Shown here one piece after another: positions 51,826-54,778 of a stretch of 54,778 bases of DNA. Numbering within the stretch: the first letter of the stretch is position 1; each line of letters opens with the position of its first letter. Below the pieces are notes generated by a model, which saw only the letters and a list, made by a program, of their open reading frames with translations, had not been told where the DNA came from and did no database searches. The position numbers and the translations under genes were made by a program. Source of the DNA: a virus; the IMG/VR virus record IMGVR_UViG_3300034051_000394, positions 1 through 54,778 of that record, one strand, 5' to 3'.

Positions 51826-54778
51826 TTATATTTTCATTTTACTTATTAAATCACTTAATGTAAATTCCCCACTTAAAGGTGAAACTAACTTTTCTTCTAA
51901 AAACGAAGATAATGTAACACAAGTACCTGTACTGTCTTTAAATATTTCAGCGCTACCTCCTGTATTATTATCTAAATCCACTAAACTATTTAAATTAATA
52001 GGTACATTAGTACCGAGAATATTAATATTAAATAAAAGTTTAATCATTTTATTATTTTTATCCATTAACTTAACTGAACTAGAGCCTTTAAGTTTGTAAT
52101 CAGACCCATCTTTTTCCCAAAAACCTTCAATCTTAACAAATTTTAAACCACTACCTACTACACCAGTCGAATCATCGTAACCATCCTTTGTAATTATTAG
52201 TTTTAAAGATCTACCACCAACATTAATTACCTTTTCACATGCATCGTAGTCATTAAACATATAATACATATTAAATCTATTCTTTTCATTTAATTCTTTT
52301 TCAAAAAGATTTACTAAATAAAAATGTTGTTCCCTATCAACTTTAGTTTTCCTAAATATACCTAAGTAACAACCATCTGGAGATGTACCCGACTGAAAAG
52401 ATAACGTAGTATCATTTTTATATTTTTCATAAATTACACCCAATTCAGTGTTTGGACCTAAACATAAATCTCCTTCATTACCAGCCCTTACAATATACCC
52501 TTTATCTTTAAGAAAATTAATTGCATCTGCTTCATTATCACAAACTTCATTTACTAAATTACCATATAACCTTTCATTTGTAAATAATGATTTTATTCTT
52601 TTTATTTCTTCGTTTAGTTTCATATTTGATTTTTTATATGATTCATTTTTATTGATTTCATCATCAACCTCTTCCTCCACCTCTAATAAAAAGTTTTGAA
52701 AAGTTTTTATTTCGTCAGGAGTTAATTTTTTATTACCTGTTGCAATTACTGCAGTCTTTTCTTCTTTTGGTACCTTAGGTTTTTCAATATCTTTTAATTT
52801 AATAATAACATTAGATATTTTTTGGATGGATTCTGGTTCACCAACAGATTTATTAATTATCCCATCTAAAATAGGTATAACTAAATCAGTAACTTCTTTA
52901 ATATCTTTGTGTTTATATCTCCTACCATCAATTTGATATGATACCTCTTTTTTAAGTGCCGTAACTGAATTTAAAAGAGAATTCCCAATACTACTTTTTA
53001 AAATTTCTGAAATTTTAATAGAAAAATTACTTAATAATGTAGTCTCTTCAATAAAAGTATCTTTATCTATAAAACCACTCTCACTTAATTTATCCGCTAA
53101 TAAATCAATTTTCTCATCATTAGAAATGATGTCAGTGTAATCTGGAGATAATTGTTCTTGATCTATTTCACCTGTTTCTGTAAATATTCCTAATGGGTCA
53201 AAACCGTAATTTAAATAAAGGTTTTGTAACCCTTTTGCAATGTCTTCACTAAATACATATAATCCTGCGAATAGAGAACCTTGTATCACAAATTGTTTCA
53301 CACCTTTAAAGTATGAATTAACCATCTTATTTAAATCTTTACCAGATTTATTATATAATTCTTCTATTTTTTTAGGATCTTCGTTTTTAAATATATTAGT
53401 TAACACACCCTTTTGTTGTGAATCTAAATTTTTTGCTTGTCTATTTAAATCAGTAATTAAATCTCTATATTTTGGATCGTCAATCTTCTTTAATAATTCT
53501 TTAAATTCATCAAACATCTTCAACTCTTCAGGATTTAATGTTCTTGACCATTGGGCGATTTCTCTTTCTAACCCTATTAAATCATCACCATATTGTGTAG
53601 TTATTTTACCTAACTCACCTAATTTGGCGGTAAATTTACTTCCTTTACCTGCCAATTTTAATGCTTCTCCTAAACCACCTAATGCACCTAATGCAGTTAA
53701 ACTGCTATTAATTTCCCATCCTTCATCACCTTCTACAACATAACCTATCGCACTAACTAAATCTATTAATCCACTAACCAATATCCCCACAGGACCAAAT
53801 GCCAATGAAACTATTGAACCTATATCTGCTAAACAATGCCAATCAGACGCACAATCAGATGTCCAATCCTCTACTTTTTCCCATCCACTTCTAATATCTC
53901 CAATAGATTTACCACACCAATCTTTAATGTTAATATCCACAACATAGTCACCCCCAACCCCATTGACAGTCACCTTTGCAGTACCATTTGGTTTAACACA
54001 ACAACAAATAGTTTTATTATCAGTAAATCCTATATTTGACATTCCTGTTGACCTAACTGAAGGATTTGTTGGTGTCATAAACATACCACCATTGTTTTTA
54101 CATACATCACTCCATTCAAAAGTCTCATCTACTTCAGGTGAATGTCCACCAGATCCTGGTGCCCCATAACCTACAGGTAAAGAAACTGTTTTATAAACTG
54201 GATTTGAACAGGCATTTTCATGTCTTTCTTTCGTTTGTAAAGAAATTATAATATTATGTTCATCGATTATCTCTAAAACTTTATCATATTTATTGTAAAA
54301 AATTAAATTTTCTTTAAATTCATCACCTAAACTATTTAATTTTTTTTGCAATTCTATTTTTTCATTATAATCTTTTAAATCATTATTGTATTTAGTTTGT
54401 GCCGCAACATTTAATTGATTAATATTTTGTAAATTTTGATAGTAACTACGTTGTAATCCACCTGAAGGATCTAAAACCATAGTATTCATATCATTGGCAT
54501 CTCTAGGACCACCTGTATATGTATTATCCACCATTTCTTTTGGTCTTTCAGGTTTAAACCCTATAGATAAGTCACCAAAATAATTTTTTAGTTTATCATC
54601 GAAAGAACGACTAGTCAAAATCCTTTCTACATCATCTGATCCAACTACACCTCCAGATAGAGCAGAATTCATCATATCAAATTTCAACTCCTCTAATTTT
54701 TCAATTATATATGAAGGGTTAATACATGTTGAGGCACCTATTTTACTGTTTAATATATCCGATATCTTATCACTGTTT
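51826..54778 (-). CDS. Large protein with hydrophobic region and internal LxEEIxRIKxL signature (5' end outside window)
   Basis: The frame is open to the right window edge with no stop, so this gene is 5'-truncated; an apparent TTG start at 54687 is not credible. At least 984 codons are visible. In the N-terminal half are CC-containing beta segments, then hydrophobic Gly-rich segments (IGSIVSLAFGPVGILVSGLI, then SLTALGALGGLGEALKLAGK) that resemble the pre-toxin linker regions of polymorphic toxins, and another (QFVIQGSLFAGLYVF). An internal Met at 52623 begins MKLNEEIKRIKSLFTNERLY, matching the N-terminal signature of two other proteins here. The following 265 residues (with GCYLGIFRKTK) could be a separately made or cleaved module. 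Function is unknown; virion-ejected or assembly protein are options. Confidence 0.5.
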   Translation of the reverse strand, partial: NSDKISDILNSKIGASTCINPSYIIEKLEELKFDMMNSALSGGVVGSDDVERILTSRSFDDKLKNYFGDLSIGFKPERPKEMVDNTYTGGPRDANDMNTMVLDPSGGLQRSYYQNLQNINQLNVAAQTKYNNDLKDYNEKIELQKKLNSLGDEFKENLIFYNKYDKVLEIIDEHNIIISLQTKERHENACSNPVYKTVSLPVGYGAPGSGGHSPEVDETFEWSDVCKNNGGMFMTPTNPSVRSTGMSNIGFTDNKTICCCVKPNGTAKVTVNGVGGDYVVDINIKDWCGKSIGDIRSGWEKVEDWTSDCASDWHCLADIGSIVSLAFGPVGILVSGLIDLVSAIGYVVEGDEGWEINSSLTALGALGGLGEALKLAGKGSKFTAKLGELGKITTQYGDDLIGLEREIAQWSRTLNPEELKMFDEFKELLKKIDDPKYRDLITDLNRQAKNLDSQQKGVLTNIFKNEDPKKIEELYNKSGKDLNKMVNSYFKGVKQFVIQGSLFAGLYVFSEDIAKGLQNLYLNYGFDPLGIFTETGEIDQEQLSPDYTDIISNDEKIDLLADKLSESGFIDKDTFIEETTLLSNFSIKISEILKSSIGNSLLNSVTALKKEVSYQIDGRRYKHKDIKEVTDLVIPILDGIINKSVGEPESIQKISNVIIKLKDIEKPKVPKEEKTAVIATGNKKLTPDEIKTFQNFLLEVEEEVDDEINKNESYKKSNMKLNEEIKRIKSLFTNERLYGNLVNEVCDNEADAINFLKDKGYIVRAGNEGDLCLGPNTELGVIYEKYKNDTTLSFQSGTSPDGCYLGIFRKTKVDREQHFYLVNLFEKELNEKNRFNMYYMFNDYDACEKVINVGGRSLKLIITKDGYDDSTGVVGSGLKFVKIEGFWEKDGSDYKLKGSSSVKLMDKNNKMIKLLFNINILGTNVPINLNSLVDLDNNTGGSAEIFKDSTGTCVTLSSFLEEKLVSPLSGEFTLSDLISKMKI

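Noticed and set aside
53240-53743. 167-codon plus-strand open frame
   Set aside because: It lies wholly antisense to the partial structural gene, has low-complexity Ser/Asn/Leu composition mirroring the other strand, and has no promoter.
1-54778. tRNA genes, CRISPR arrays, transposons or integrase
   Set aside because: No cloverleaf-like segments, regularly spaced repeats, transposase or recombinase motifs were seen by eye; a tRNA search tool was not available.

Overview
The window is a tightly packed, visibly A+T-rich piece of a large tailed phage with a contractile (T4-like, myovirus) tail. It covers much of the baseplate and tail gene set, with a DNA replication and nucleotide module in the middle. 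Almost every gene is on the minus strand, so transcription runs from high to low coordinates. The very large baseplate proteins (about 2680, 1870, 1390 and 1190 residues) suggest a jumbo-type genome. No intergenic stretch reaches 300 bases. I saw no rRNA, tRNA, CRISPR array or insertion sequence.

The likely host is a member of Bacteroidota, probably flavobacterium-like. Four things point this way. (1) A tail protein carries a propeller of the kind found in Bacteroidota gliding/type-9-secretion proteins. (2) The promoters fit a Bacteroidota pattern, TTG(-33), 20 bases, then TAnnTTTG or TAnnATTG. (3) One secreted protein has a typical flavobacterial signal peptide ending FSQ. (4) The start codons I checked have A/T-rich leaders without a Shine-Dalgarno sequence.

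Layout in the direction of transcription. At 54778-49471 lie two very large proteins of unknown role, one cut by the window edge. At 49425-41148 is a tail block: a gp26-like hub/chaperone protein, a tiny 41-codon gene (48519-48644), an unknown 381-residue protein, the tape measure, a large tube/baseplate protein and a gp53-like wedge protein. The 1868-residue hub-like protein (41144-35538) has a degenerate lysozyme/GH19-like tail. Four small unknown genes follow (35499-33546). Next is the replication operon (33475-26392): gp32-like SSB, UvsX, FEN-type exonuclease, an unknown protein, DnaB/gp41 helicase, class II ribonucleotide reductase and a DUF5522-like protein.

A single plus-strand cassette (25758-26393) then interrupts the arrangement: a Bacteroidota-type promoter, a secreted metzincin protease and a terminator. 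After it the structural genes resume (25741 to 1): a Cys-rich OmpA-like protein, gp25, gp6, a one-helix membrane protein, a 1387-residue Cys-rich protein, four unrecognised structural proteins, a giant gp7/gpI-like protein, the propeller protein and a partial protein.

Gp25, gp6 and the gp7/gpI-like protein would form the baseplate wedge core together with gp53. The 1868- and 1190-residue proteins would form the hub and tube start, and the tape measure would set a tail of about 100 nm. SSB, UvsX, exonuclease and helicase would carry out T4-style replication and recombination, with B12-dependent RNR supplying deoxynucleotides. Main points for follow-up are the metzincin cassette, the host-like propeller in the tail, an N-terminal signature (LxEEIxRIKxL) shared by otherwise unrelated proteins, and the two promoter-like motif classes.
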